From assembly GCF_900230185.1 (NCBI RefSeq), contig NZ_OCSR01000002.1:1-64000 (forward strand): DNA of 64,000 bases. The letters are read 5' to 3'. This document shows positions 34,548 through 42,603 of the stretch, in pieces. This DNA is from Burkholderia sp. OK233. GTDB taxonomy: Bacteria; Pseudomonadota; Gammaproteobacteria; Burkholderiales; Burkholderiaceae. The notes under the pieces were generated by a model. The model did not search any database and had not been told where the DNA came from. It worked only from the letters and a program-made list of their open reading frames with translations. The translations under genes were made by a program, and so were the position numbers. Every line of letters begins with the position of its first letter. The stretch's first letter is position 1.

Positions 34548-35075
34548 TCACGCAAGGTCACGCCGCATGAACACGCGTTTCGATTCGTCGAGTCCGCGCG
34601 CGATATGCGCATCGCGCCGCGCGATCAGTGCCGCATCGAGATCGGTTTCCTCGATATCGCGAAAGCCGAGCCGCCGATAGTACGGTGCGTTCCACGGCAC
34701 CTCGCGAAACGTCGACAATATGAGTTGCGTTATCTGTTGCGCGCGCGCGAGCTGCGCGACCTGCTCGATCAACGCCGCGCCGATACGTTGCCCGGCATGC
34801 GAACTCAACACGTCAAGCTCCTGAACATAGAAGCGCGCGGGTTGCGGCTCGAACATCACAAACCCCACACACGTCTCATCTGCATCCACGGCGACGACGA
34901 TCTGCTGCGCGTCGATCTTGCGGTGGACAAGTTCCAGCTCCATCGGCGGTGCATCGGCGATACCGGTCATGCCAACGCTGACAAAACGCTGACCGGCCTC
35001 GAATTCGATCGTACGGATAGCGTCCGCATCGAGCGGCACGGCAAGGCGGAACGTGAAGTTGGAAGCGTGTTGCAT
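34548..35075 (-). CDS. GNAT-family N-acetyltransferase
   Basis: 175-residue acetyl-CoA-dependent acetyltransferase. The acyl-CoA pyrophosphate loop is SSHAGQRIGAALIEQ (residues ~88-102), the beta-4 strand is RFYVQELDVL, and NAPYYRRLGF near residue 135 is the usual C-terminal motif. It converges on the old-yellow-enzyme gene and is not in an operon. The substrate (amine, antibiotic or protein N-terminus) is unknown. Confidence 0.84.
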   Translation of the reverse strand: MQHASNFTFRLAVPLDADAIRTIEFEAGQRFVSVGMTGIADAPPMELELVHRKIDAQQIVVAVDADETCVGFVMFEPQPARFYVQELDVLSSHAGQRIGAALIEQVAQLARAQQITQLILSTFREVPWNAPYYRRLGFRDIEETDLDAALIARRDAHIARGLDESKRVFMRRDLA

Positions 35076-35211
35076 AGGGGTTTCGTAGGGTTCTTTTAAG
35101 TGCGATTCTGAAAGACATGCCCCGATATTGACATCACGCCCCTGAAATAAACAAGTGCCCGAGCCGCCGCGGGACTAAAATCCCGAACACCCAAATCCCT
35201 TCCGACCCAAG

Positions 35212-35859
35212 ATGGATCTCATGCATGTGCTGCAGGTCGCCCTGCACTTCGACCAGCACCTGAGCGGTTTGATCGTGCAATACGGCACGGCCGTCTACGC
35301 GATGCTCTTTCTCGTCGTGTTTGTCGAAATCGGTTTCCTGCCGCTATTCTTTTTGCCTGGCGATCCGCTGATTTTCATCTGTGGCGGTCTCGCCGCCACC
35401 GGTGCGCTGAACGTCTGGCTCGTCATCCCCGTGCTGTTCGCCGCTACCGTGGCCGGCAGCATCGTCGACTATGCGATCGGCCGTGCCATCGGCGAAAAAG
35501 TCTATACCGCCGACTACCGCTGGCTCGACAAGAACGCACTGCGCAAAGCGCACGCGTTTTACGAAGCACGCGGCGGCCTGACCTTCCTGCTGTCCCCGTT
35601 CATTGCCGTCGTACGCACGTTCGCGCCGTTCGTCGCCGGTGTTTCGCGCATGACGTTTGCACGTTTCGTGTCGTTCGTCACCGCCGGCGCGGCGCTGTGG
35701 ATCGTATCGCTGGTGGCGGCCGGCTATCTGTTCGGCAACGTGCCGCTGGTGCGCGATCATATGAGTTCGATCGTGCTGCTGGGCGTCGCGCTCGGTGTCG
35801 GATCGCTGCTGGTGAGCGCCGTGTGGCGCTTCGTCAACCGGAGGTTGCACGCTCATTAA
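35212..35859 (+). CDS. DedA-family (VTT domain) inner-membrane protein
   Basis: 215-residue polytopic protein of the DedA/VTT family, linked to lipid-carrier or phospholipid flipping and envelope homeostasis. Visible motifs are FVEIGFLPLFFLPGDPLIF (residues ~43-61), GRAIGEKVYTADYRWLDKNAL, FYEARGGLTFLLSPFIAVVRTFAP with the reentrant F/Y-x(3)-R, and GVSRMTFARFVSF. It is a separate, single-domain paralogue of the DedA half of the fusion at 13525. A LysE-family gene follows 64 nt downstream. Confidence 0.88.
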   Translation: MDLMHVLQVALHFDQHLSGLIVQYGTAVYAMLFLVVFVEIGFLPLFFLPGDPLIFICGGLAATGALNVWLVIPVLFAATVAGSIVDYAIGRAIGEKVYTADYRWLDKNALRKAHAFYEARGGLTFLLSPFIAVVRTFAPFVAGVSRMTFARFVSFVTAGAALWIVSLVAAGYLFGNVPLVRDHMSSIVLLGVALGVGSLLVSAVWRFVNRRLHAH

Positions 35860-35923
35860 ACCGGAGATTGCGCGCTCACTAAGCCGATGGTTGCGCGCAC
35901 ACTGAATTTCGTGGAGAAACGTT

Positions 35924-36535
35924 ATGTCGCTATCTGCTTTGCTCGTGTTCGCGCTGGCGCTGATCATCGCCGCGGGCACACCCGGCCCCAGCATCGCCGC
36001 GCTGGTCGCGCGCGTGCTAACCAACGGCTTTCGCGACGTATTGCCGTTTCTCGCCGCGATGTGGTTGGGCGAAGCATTGTGGCTCACCTGCGCGGTGGCC
36101 GGCCTGGCTGTGATCGCGCGCAGCTTCGGCATGGTGTTCATCGCGCTGAAATTTGTCGGCGTCGCCTATCTGCTGTTCCTTGCCTGGAAGATGTGGCGCG
36201 CACCGGCCGACGTGCAAGGCAGCGACCTGCCAAGCGGCCAGTCGCCGTGGCGCATGTTCATCGCCGGCCTGCTGGTGACGCTCGGCAATCCGAAGATCAT
36301 GATGTTCTACCTCGCGTTGCTGCCGACCATCATCGATCTGTCGCGCATCGGCACCGTCGCGTGGTTCGAACTCACGCTTACCATGCTGATCGTACTGATG
36401 GCCGTCGACTTCGGTTGGGCGCTGCTCGCCACACGTGCGCGCAAGTTGCTGAGCACGCGCCGCGCGGTAAAGTTCACCAACCGCGCCAGCGCCACGGTTA
36501 TGGCCGGTGTTGCCGCCGCGATCGCCACACGATGA
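35924..36535 (+). CDS. LysE/RhtB-family exporter
   Basis: 203-residue inner-membrane exporter with six predicted helices. The family motif AAGTPGPSIAALVARVLTNG is near residue 17, and the second conserved block LLVTLGNPKIMMFYLALLPT near residue 115. Family members export amino acids (homoserine, threonine, leucine) with protons. GGAGAAAC lies 6 nt before the start. It converges on the SRPBCC gene with a 28-nt gap. Confidence 0.87.
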   Translation: MSLSALLVFALALIIAAGTPGPSIAALVARVLTNGFRDVLPFLAAMWLGEALWLTCAVAGLAVIARSFGMVFIALKFVGVAYLLFLAWKMWRAPADVQGSDLPSGQSPWRMFIAGLLVTLGNPKIMMFYLALLPTIIDLSRIGTVAWFELTLTMLIVLMAVDFGWALLATRARKLLSTRRAVKFTNRASATVMAGVAAAIATR

Positions 36536-36563
36536 CAAGACGATACGACGCACGCGCCGGCTT

Positions 36564-37070
36564 TCAGCCCGGCGGCGCAGCCGATTGCACTTCATTCCGT
36601 AGCGACGCCAGCAAAACCTGCCACCATTCGCCGTGCCGCAACAGAAATACGCGCTCGGGGAAATGGTGGCGCGCGACATGCTCCTGCGGCACCGTATCCC
36701 AGCCGCGATGCTCCACCGTCACGCGTGTTTCGTCGCCCACCGCTTCGAAACGCACTTCGACCTGCGTGTGCTGCGCGTCGGTGAAACTGGCCTGACGCCA
36801 GCCGAATGCCAAACGCTCGCCCGGCTCCCAGACCGTCACGCGGCCGATCTCGAACATGCTGCCGTCCGGCTGTGTTTCGATCAGGCGGCCGTACTCTCCG
36901 GGCATGTGAGGCGCCGCAGCCTGCTCGAACGACAGCACGCCCGCGCCTTGCGGCGTGAACAGAAACAGGCCATTCGGCCGCCACCATCTGCCGATCTCGC
37001 TCGTGAACACATCGAATGCGCGCAGCGGCGTTGCCGCGACGCGTAGCGACACCTGCACGCGCGAACTCAT
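36564..37070 (-). CDS. SRPBCC (AHSA1-like) ligand-binding domain protein
   Basis: 168-residue START/SRPBCC-fold protein (RVAATPLRAFDVFTSEIGRW at residues ~10-29; VTVEHRGWD near residue 120). Such proteins bind hydrophobic molecules and are often co-encoded with ArsR-type regulators. The start at 37070 overlaps the arsR stop (ATGA, 37067-37070), so the pair is translationally coupled. The function of the ligand is unknown. Confidence 0.82.
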   Translation of the reverse strand: MSSRVQVSLRVAATPLRAFDVFTSEIGRWWRPNGLFLFTPQGAGVLSFEQAAAPHMPGEYGRLIETQPDGSMFEIGRVTVWEPGERLAFGWRQASFTDAQHTQVEVRFEAVGDETRVTVEHRGWDTVPQEHVARHHFPERVFLLRHGEWWQVLLASLRNEVQSAAPPG

Positions 37071-37405
37071 TCCTGCTGCTCCAGATGCGCCTTGAACGAC
37101 AGCAATTGCTCGGACCATAAGGCTTCGGTCTGTTCGAGCCATGCCTTCAACTCGCTCATCGGCGCCGACCTCAGCACGTAGAGACGCACGCGCGCGTCGA
37201 CGCCGTCGTGCGATTCTTCGATCAATTCGCTCGAGCGCAGCACACGCAAATGCCGGCTCATCGCCTGCGGCGAAAGACCGGTGGCTTGCGCGAGTTCGCC
37301 GGCGCGCATCGGTTGCTGGCTGAGCAGATCGACCACCTGACGCCGGTTCGGATCGGCAAGTGCGGCCAGAGTGCGGTCGAGCGAGACGCTGGCAGGCAGT
37401 CCCAT
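37067..37405 (-). CDS. ArsR-family regulator (SdpR-like)
   Basis: 112-residue winged-helix repressor: LADPNRRQVVDLLSQQPMRA (residues ~16-35) and ATGLSPQAMSRHLRVLRSSELI (residues ~42-63). It lacks metal-binding cysteines, as in the ArsR subgroup fused or paired with SRPBCC proteins. It lies 3 nt after the glyoxalase-like gene and overlaps the SRPBCC gene by 4 nt, giving a three-gene operon. The palindrome TTTAAC-N6-GTTAAA upstream of the operon (37904-37921) is its likely operator. Confidence 0.86.
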   Translation of the reverse strand: MGLPASVSLDRTLAALADPNRRQVVDLLSQQPMRAGELAQATGLSPQAMSRHLRVLRSSELIEESHDGVDARVRLYVLRSAPMSELKAWLEQTEALWSEQLLSFKAHLEQQE

Positions 37406-37408
37406 CGG

Positions 37409-37870
37409 TTATACCCACCCTTCGATTTTCAGGCCGCTCACACGCTCCGCTTCCTCGCGCGACACCTCGCGAACCGTCTGGCCAAAACTCCAGACGTGCC
37501 CTTCCGGATCGCGTGCCGCGTAGACGCGGTCACCATAGAACTGATCCGCCGGTTCGCGCGTGATGACAGCACCCGCGGCGCGCGCGCGGGCGCAATGTTC
37601 GTCGATGCCCTCGCGTAGTTGCACGTGCACTGATTGCGTATTCTTGCCGCCAATCGAAGCCGGGCTCGCCGCGTCTTCCGACCATTCGCGGCAGATCATC
37701 ACGTAGCTGTCGCCGAAACGCATTTCCGAGTGGCCCAACTGACCGTCGCTATCCGTGACCACCAGTTGACGTTCGAAGCCGAACGCGTTCTCGAGCCAGT
37801 CGAGCGCGGCAAACGGGTCCTTGTAGTACACCGACGCACCCAGCGAAGGGCGATGAAACGGTTCGTTCAT
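37409..37870 (-). CDS. VOC (glyoxalase/bleomycin-resistance fold) protein
   Basis: 153-residue protein of the vicinal-oxygen-chelate fold. It has the paired beta-alpha-beta-beta-beta units (SLGASVYYKDPFAALDWLEN at residues ~9-28; ARDPEGHVWSFGQ near residue 123 with the usual metal His). It is the first gene of the VOC-ArsR-SRPBCC operon, the type often annotated as a PhnB-like or glyoxalase protein of unknown substrate. Confidence 0.83.
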   Translation of the reverse strand: MNEPFHRPSLGASVYYKDPFAALDWLENAFGFERQLVVTDSDGQLGHSEMRFGDSYVMICREWSEDAASPASIGGKNTQSVHVQLREGIDEHCARARAAGAVITREPADQFYGDRVYAARDPEGHVWSFGQTVREVSREEAERVSGLKIEGWV

Positions 37871-37903
37871 GATTGCCTCCTTTTATAAACATTTCGGTTG
37901 ATA

Positions 37904-37921
37904 TTTAACATAATAGTTAAA
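37904..37921. promoter_or_regulatory. ArsR operator candidate TTTAAC-N6-GTTAAA
   Basis: Perfect 6-nt inverted arms (TTTAAC ATAATA GTTAAA), 33 nt upstream of the first gene of the VOC-ArsR-SRPBCC operon, in an AT-rich window unlike the surrounding DNA. The shape fits known ArsR/SdpR-type operators. Confidence 0.6.
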
Positions 37922-38003
37922 CAAATCGAAAAGGCAAGGACGGTGTGTTCGTATGGGTGATTCTTGCCAAATGGAATCTGGATCGCGGTGCGGCACGCAG
38001 CCG

Positions 38004-39755
38004 CTATCTCTTCGGCGTCGTGTCGTGAATCCTGGCGGCGCGCAAGAAATCGAAATCGACGCCCTTATCGGCCTGCAGCACCGTATCGAGGAACAGTTTC
38101 CGATACCCGCGCTCGGCCGTCGGCACGTCTACGGGTGCAGCGGCCGCGCGGCGCGCCAGTTCGGAGTCCGACACGAGCAGCGTGATTTCGCGCGCTGCTA
38201 CGCTGAGCCGGATACGATCGCCGTTTTGAACATAGGCGAGCGGACCACCAACGGCCGCCTCAGGCGTCACATGCAACACGATGGTGCCGAAGGCGGTGCC
38301 ACTCATGCGCCCGTCGGAAATGCGCACCATGTCTTTGACGCCGGCACGCGCCAACTTTTTCGGAATCGGAATATAGCCGGCCTCAGGCATTCCCGGCGCG
38401 CCTTTCGGACCGATGTTTTTCAGCACCAGAATATCGTCGGCCGTGACGTCAAGGTCGTCCGAGTCGATGCGCTCGGCCATATCCTGACCGTTCTCGAACA
38501 CCACAGCGCGGCCCTCGTGCTGCATGAGTCCGGTATCGGCGGCGGATTGCTTGATGATCGCGCCGCCAGGTGCGAGGTTGCCGTGCAAGACGGCAATGCC
38601 GCCTTGCGGATAGATCGGATCGGCGATTGTGCGCACCACGTCCTGTTCGAAGCCGGGACCGGCCAATTCGATCTCTTCGCCCAATGTGCGCCCGGTGACA
38701 GTCATCGCGTCGAGCTTGAGCAGCGGCTTGAGTTCGCGCAGCAACGTCGCCATGCCGCCGGCGTGGTGGAAGTCTTCCATATAATGCTGGCCGGACGGTT
38801 TCAGGTCCAGCAACACCGGCGTTTCGCGACCCATGCGATCGAGTGCCTTCAGATCGACATCCAGTCCCATGCGCCCCGCAATCGCGGTCAGGTGCACGAT
38901 GCCGTTGGTCGAGCCACCGATCGCAAGCAACACGCGGATGGCGTTCTCGAATGCATCCGCAGTCAGGATCTTGTCGATCGTCAGGCCGCTGCGTGCCATT
39001 CGCACTGCCTGGGCGCCGGTCTCCTCCGCGATACGGATACGATCGGCCGTCACGGCCGGCGGCGATGCGCCGCCCGGCACTGTCATCCCCAGTGCTTCGG
39101 CCACGCAAGCCATAGTGCTGGCAGTGCCCATCACCGAACAGGTGCCGACGCTGGCCACCAGCTGGTTGTTCACGGCGGCAATTTCCGCGCTATCGATCTC
39201 GTCGGCGCGGAATTTGCCCCAATAGCGGCGGCAATCGGTGCACGCTCCGACGCGCTCGCCGCGGTGCGAGCCGGTCAGCATGGAGCCTGTGATCAGCTGG
39301 ATGGCGGGAATATTCGCCGATGCCGCGCCCATCAACTGCGCCGGCACAGTCTTGTCGCAGCCCCCGATCAGCACGACCGCATCCATCGGCTGGGCGCGGA
39401 TCATCTCCTCGGTATCCATCGACATCAGGTTGCGCAGATACATGCTGGTCGGCTGCGAAAAACTCTCATGGATGGAAATGGTCGGGAAATCCATCGGTAA
39501 GCCGCCGGCCAGCATCACGCCGCGCTTGACCGCCTCGATCAATTGCGGCGCGTTGCCGTGGCACGGGTTGTAGGCGCTGCCCGTGTTGGAGATGCCGACT
39601 ACCGGTCGATCCAGTGCTTCGTCGGTGTAGCCCGCACCCTTGATGAAAGCTTTGCGCAAGAACAGGGAGAAGCCGCTGTCACCATAGTTGGTGAGACCTT
39701 TACGGATCCCGGTGGCCGGCGCGTCGGGCGAATCGTCTGGTTTGGTCTTGGACAT
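38004..39755 (-). CDS. IlvD/Edd-family dehydratase (sugar-acid type), substrate unknown
   Basis: Fe-S dependent dehydratase of 583 residues that removes water from a 2,3-dihydroxy acid. Conserved blocks are GISNTGSAYNPCHGNAP (residues ~50-66), IGGCDKTVPAQLMGA (residues ~125-139) and VGACTDCRRYWGKF (residues ~167-180), which supply cluster cysteines. VLRNLIV-type leucine-pathway IlvD differs here, and the extra CTDC motif fits the sugar-acid (aldonate) branch. No candidate start has a convincing ribosome site: ATGs at 39755, 39770 and 39797 are possible, and I chose 39755. It follows the reductase gene by 66 nt. Confidence 0.8.
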   Translation of the reverse strand: MSKTKPDDSPDAPATGIRKGLTNYGDSGFSLFLRKAFIKGAGYTDEALDRPVVGISNTGSAYNPCHGNAPQLIEAVKRGVMLAGGLPMDFPTISIHESFSQPTSMYLRNLMSMDTEEMIRAQPMDAVVLIGGCDKTVPAQLMGAASANIPAIQLITGSMLTGSHRGERVGACTDCRRYWGKFRADEIDSAEIAAVNNQLVASVGTCSVMGTASTMACVAEALGMTVPGGASPPAVTADRIRIAEETGAQAVRMARSGLTIDKILTADAFENAIRVLLAIGGSTNGIVHLTAIAGRMGLDVDLKALDRMGRETPVLLDLKPSGQHYMEDFHHAGGMATLLRELKPLLKLDAMTVTGRTLGEEIELAGPGFEQDVVRTIADPIYPQGGIAVLHGNLAPGGAIIKQSAADTGLMQHEGRAVVFENGQDMAERIDSDDLDVTADDILVLKNIGPKGAPGMPEAGYIPIPKKLARAGVKDMVRISDGRMSGTAFGTIVLHVTPEAAVGGPLAYVQNGDRIRLSVAAREITLLVSDSELARRAAAAPVDVPTAERGYRKLFLDTVLQADKGVDFDFLRAARIHDTTPKR

Positions 39756-39821
39756 GGAGAAACCCGGCATAAGGTCAATGAAAGAGGAGCATGGCAAGTG
39801 CGGGAAGCCGTGCCGGGACGC

Positions 39822-40721
39822 TTAAGCAGAAGCGCCCTTTGCGTTTTCCCTCGCCTCGGTGCGCGCTTCGATCGCGTGCACGACGGCCGCCATATCGGCT
39901 TGACCGTGACCCAATTCAACGGTCTCCGTGTACAGGTCGAAGCAGACATCCAGCAACGGCGACGCAAGATTTGCATTGCGCGCCGCCTCGGCCGCGAGCC
40001 GGTTATTCTTCAGCACGTCGACAATCGAGGCCTGCACCGTGAAATCCTCGTTCACGAGCTTGTCGACCTTCACGCGCGAAACGTTGCTCGCCATCGGGCC
40101 CGCGTCGAGCACGGCCTGAAACTGCTTCATGTCGAGTCCGTAGCGCCGCGCAAGATGCGACGCCTCGGCAAGCGCGGTCACCATCGGAATCAGGAACGTG
40201 TTGACCGACAGCTTCATCAGAAGCCCGGTGGGCACCGCCCCGCAGATCACCGTTTCGTGGCACATCGGTTTGAGAAGTGGACGCACTTCTTCGATGGCCG
40301 CGGGCTCCCCTGCCAACATCGCCACCAGTTGACCCGCTTCGGCCGGCTTGCGTGAGCCCGAGACAGGCGCCTCGACGTACTGCCCTCCTGCCGCGCGGAT
40401 GTCGGCTTCGAGGCCACGCGAATAGTCGGCCGACGTCGTCCCCATGTGCATGATCGTGTGCTGTGCGACATTCGTTGCGAAATCCGCGGTGTGGCGGCCG
40501 AGCACCGCGTCGAGCGCCGTATCCGTCGCCATCATCAGGATCACAATCCGGGCCTGCTGGAAGACATCGGCCGCGCTGTCGGCAACCTGCGCGCCCGCGT
40601 CGCGCAACGCGGCGCAACGTTCCGGCGTGCGGTTCCACACGACCAGTGGGGTGCCGGCGCGCGCGAGGTTAAGCGCCATCGGCTGCCCCATCACGCCGAG
40701 GCCGATGAATCCTGCTTTCAT
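39822..40721 (-). CDS. NAD(P)-dependent reductase, 3-hydroxyisobutyrate dehydrogenase family (GLYR-like)
   Basis: 299-residue beta-hydroxyacid dehydrogenase. GFIGLGVMGQPMALNLARAG at residues ~4-23 binds NAD(P)H, EAPVSGSRKPAEAGQLV near residue 120 is the substrate loop, and MKLSVNTF near residue 171 carries the catalytic Lys. The GSRKPAEAG form matches glyoxylate/succinic-semialdehyde reductases rather than YihU-type sulfolactaldehyde reductases. The start at 40721 has GGAGA 7 nt upstream. With the IlvD-type dehydratase it may act on an aldonic or tartronate-type acid. Confidence 0.84.
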   Translation of the reverse strand: MKAGFIGLGVMGQPMALNLARAGTPLVVWNRTPERCAALRDAGAQVADSAADVFQQARIVILMMATDTALDAVLGRHTADFATNVAQHTIMHMGTTSADYSRGLEADIRAAGGQYVEAPVSGSRKPAEAGQLVAMLAGEPAAIEEVRPLLKPMCHETVICGAVPTGLLMKLSVNTFLIPMVTALAEASHLARRYGLDMKQFQAVLDAGPMASNVSRVKVDKLVNEDFTVQASIVDVLKNNRLAAEAARNANLASPLLDVCFDLYTETVELGHGQADMAAVVHAIEARTEARENAKGASA

Positions 40722-41062
40722 GGGTGTCTCCATTTCTTATCCGTTGCTTGTGGCCACGGTTCGGTGGATCGGGTGCAGGTATGCACGCACGACAATGAGG
40801 CGGCCGCTTGGCCACCGCGACGCTCTCCCGAAACAGAATCGGTCGAACCGGGTGACGCTGCTCAGTCTATCTAAATTGCCACAATCACGCCTGCACACCG
40901 AGGGGGCCGATTTTCATAAGAAATGCAGCAATGCCGCAAATATTTTCATTTTACTGTTCGCGGCGCGGCGCCCAGCGAGGCCGGCGCAGCCTGTCTGCGC
41001 GCCAGCCGCGGCATGCCGGGGGGCGGAGCCGCCTGCGGTCCGCTTACTCGCCTGAGCACACC
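40722..41062. other. 341-bp intergenic region between sauU and the reductase gene
   Basis: Both neighbours read on the minus strand. The stretch holds an AT-rich patch (around 40920-40960) that could be the reductase promoter and GC-rich inverted sequences near 40975-41035 that could terminate the sau transcript. No reading frame in it looks real. Confidence 0.45.
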
Positions 41063-42445
41063 TTATCTCCACCAGCGCAGCGGACGGCGCAGATGATGCC
41101 GCTCCAGCCGCACCGCGGCGCTCGCCCGGAGAAACGCAGGCATGCCGTCCAGCGGGCTGCCTTCGAGCCGTTCGCGCTCCTCGTCGGCCTCGACCGTCCT
41201 CGCCGGATCGATGAACAGCGCCGCCACGATCCCCACCCCGAGCAAGCATGCGGAGATCGTAAACGGCACGTTATAACTGCCCGTCGTCTCGATCAGATAG
41301 CCGAACACCACGGGCGAGATCATGCCGGCGACGCCGAAGCCCGTGTTCATCATGCCGCCCGCCGTGCCCGCGTAGCGACCGCCGATATCGAGCGGCAAGG
41401 TCCACAACACAGGATTCGTGATCTCGAGAAAGAAGAACGACGCCGACAGGTACAGCACCGCCATCAGTGGATTGGTCGCGGACACCATCGGCAGCAGGAA
41501 CACGAGCGAGCCGCCCATACCCACCACCAGCACGGCACAGCGCGCAAAGCGCAGCCGGCCGGTGCGCTTGTAGAGCCGGTCCGAGACGACGCCGCCCAGG
41601 GTATCGCCGATCACGCCCGCGAGCAGCGGCAGCGCCGTGAACAGCGCCAGTTGCTTGAGATCGAAGCCGCGGGCTTCCTTCAGGTACGAAGGCAACCAGG
41701 TCAGATAGACCCACAGCAGCCAGCCGTAACAGAAGTCGACGAACGTAACGAGCCACATACGACGGATCAGTTTTCGCCACGGCGTGGCCGCACGTTTGGC
41801 GCGTTCGCAGTCGCCCGCGCGATAGCCGATCTCGGCCGTTTCCTCAGGCGTCACACGCCGGTTCTGCTCCGGCGAGTTCGTAAAGACGCAGAGGTACAGA
41901 ACCGTCCATGCGAGACTCGCCACGCCGAGCAGGATGAACGCGTCGCGCCAGCCGCCCGCCACCACCACCGCGAGCACGAGCGGCGGCGTGACCGCGCCGC
42001 CAAGGCGCGCGAAGCTATGGGTGATGCCTTGAGCGAAACCCCGCTCCGCCACCGGCATCCAGTAGGTAAAGGCACGCGTCGCCGTCGGGAACGCACCGCC
42101 CTCGCCGATGCCCAGTGCAAACCGCAGCGCGACGAGCATTGCCACACTGCCGGCGAATCCGGTGGCGAGCGTCGCCGCCCCCCAGATCAGCGACAGCACC
42201 GTCAGCACCAGCTTCGGCCCGTACTTGTCCGACAGCCAGCCGCCGATGACCTGCATGAACGCGTACGGATAAGCAAAAGCCGAGAACACGAGGCCGAGCT
42301 GAACCGTCGTCAGACCCATTTCGTGCCGGATGATAGGACCGGCCACGGCAATATTCACACGGTCGATGTACGAGATGAAATACATCAGGCACATGACGGC
42401 CAGGATGATGTGGCGTGTCTTCACACGCCGCTTGTGCGTTTGCAT
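41063..42445 (-). CDS. sauU: MFS transporter, predicted sulfoacetate permease SauU
   Basis: 460-residue permease of the anion:cation symporter branch of the MFS, twelve predicted helices. The opening ILAVMCLMYFISYIDRVNIAVAG and the loop GGWLSDKYGPKLVLTV are typical, and a charged C-terminal tail of ~40 residues follows. It is third in a unit with the acyl-CoA synthetase and sulfoacetaldehyde dehydrogenase, as in the sauSTU set of Cupriavidus necator, where SauU is the proposed sulfoacetate importer. The name rests on that context. The gap to sauT is 158 nt. Confidence 0.78.
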   Translation of the reverse strand: MQTHKRRVKTRHIILAVMCLMYFISYIDRVNIAVAGPIIRHEMGLTTVQLGLVFSAFAYPYAFMQVIGGWLSDKYGPKLVLTVLSLIWGAATLATGFAGSVAMLVALRFALGIGEGGAFPTATRAFTYWMPVAERGFAQGITHSFARLGGAVTPPLVLAVVVAGGWRDAFILLGVASLAWTVLYLCVFTNSPEQNRRVTPEETAEIGYRAGDCERAKRAATPWRKLIRRMWLVTFVDFCYGWLLWVYLTWLPSYLKEARGFDLKQLALFTALPLLAGVIGDTLGGVVSDRLYKRTGRLRFARCAVLVVGMGGSLVFLLPMVSATNPLMAVLYLSASFFFLEITNPVLWTLPLDIGGRYAGTAGGMMNTGFGVAGMISPVVFGYLIETTGSYNVPFTISACLLGVGIVAALFIDPARTVEADEERERLEGSPLDGMPAFLRASAAVRLERHHLRRPLRWWR

Positions 42446-42603
42446 GCTGTCTCCTGTGTCTCTTATGTGACGCCGGGGGCGTCTGTGATCGTTCGATCCG
42501 TACGTCGTACTGCGTCGCGTCGCGTGCGCTTCGACCCGCGCCCTCCTCCTGTGCCTGCTAACGCGGTCCGGGCGCGCCGCCGCGCATGCCGATACACGCG
42601 CCG

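Noticed and set aside
37953..39500. 515-codon frame opposite the IlvD-type dehydratase
   Set aside because: Low-complexity His/Arg-rich product and complete overlap with a recognised enzyme gene.
38004..39755. Leucine/isoleucine-pathway IlvD
   Set aside because: The CTDC motif and pairing with a beta-hydroxyacid dehydrogenase fit the sugar-acid branch; branched-chain genes are absent.
39822..40721. YihU-type sulfolactaldehyde reductase
   Set aside because: The substrate loop reads APVSGSRKPAEAG, as in glyoxylate/succinic-semialdehyde reductases, not the loop of YihU proteins, and no other sulfoquinovose gene is present.
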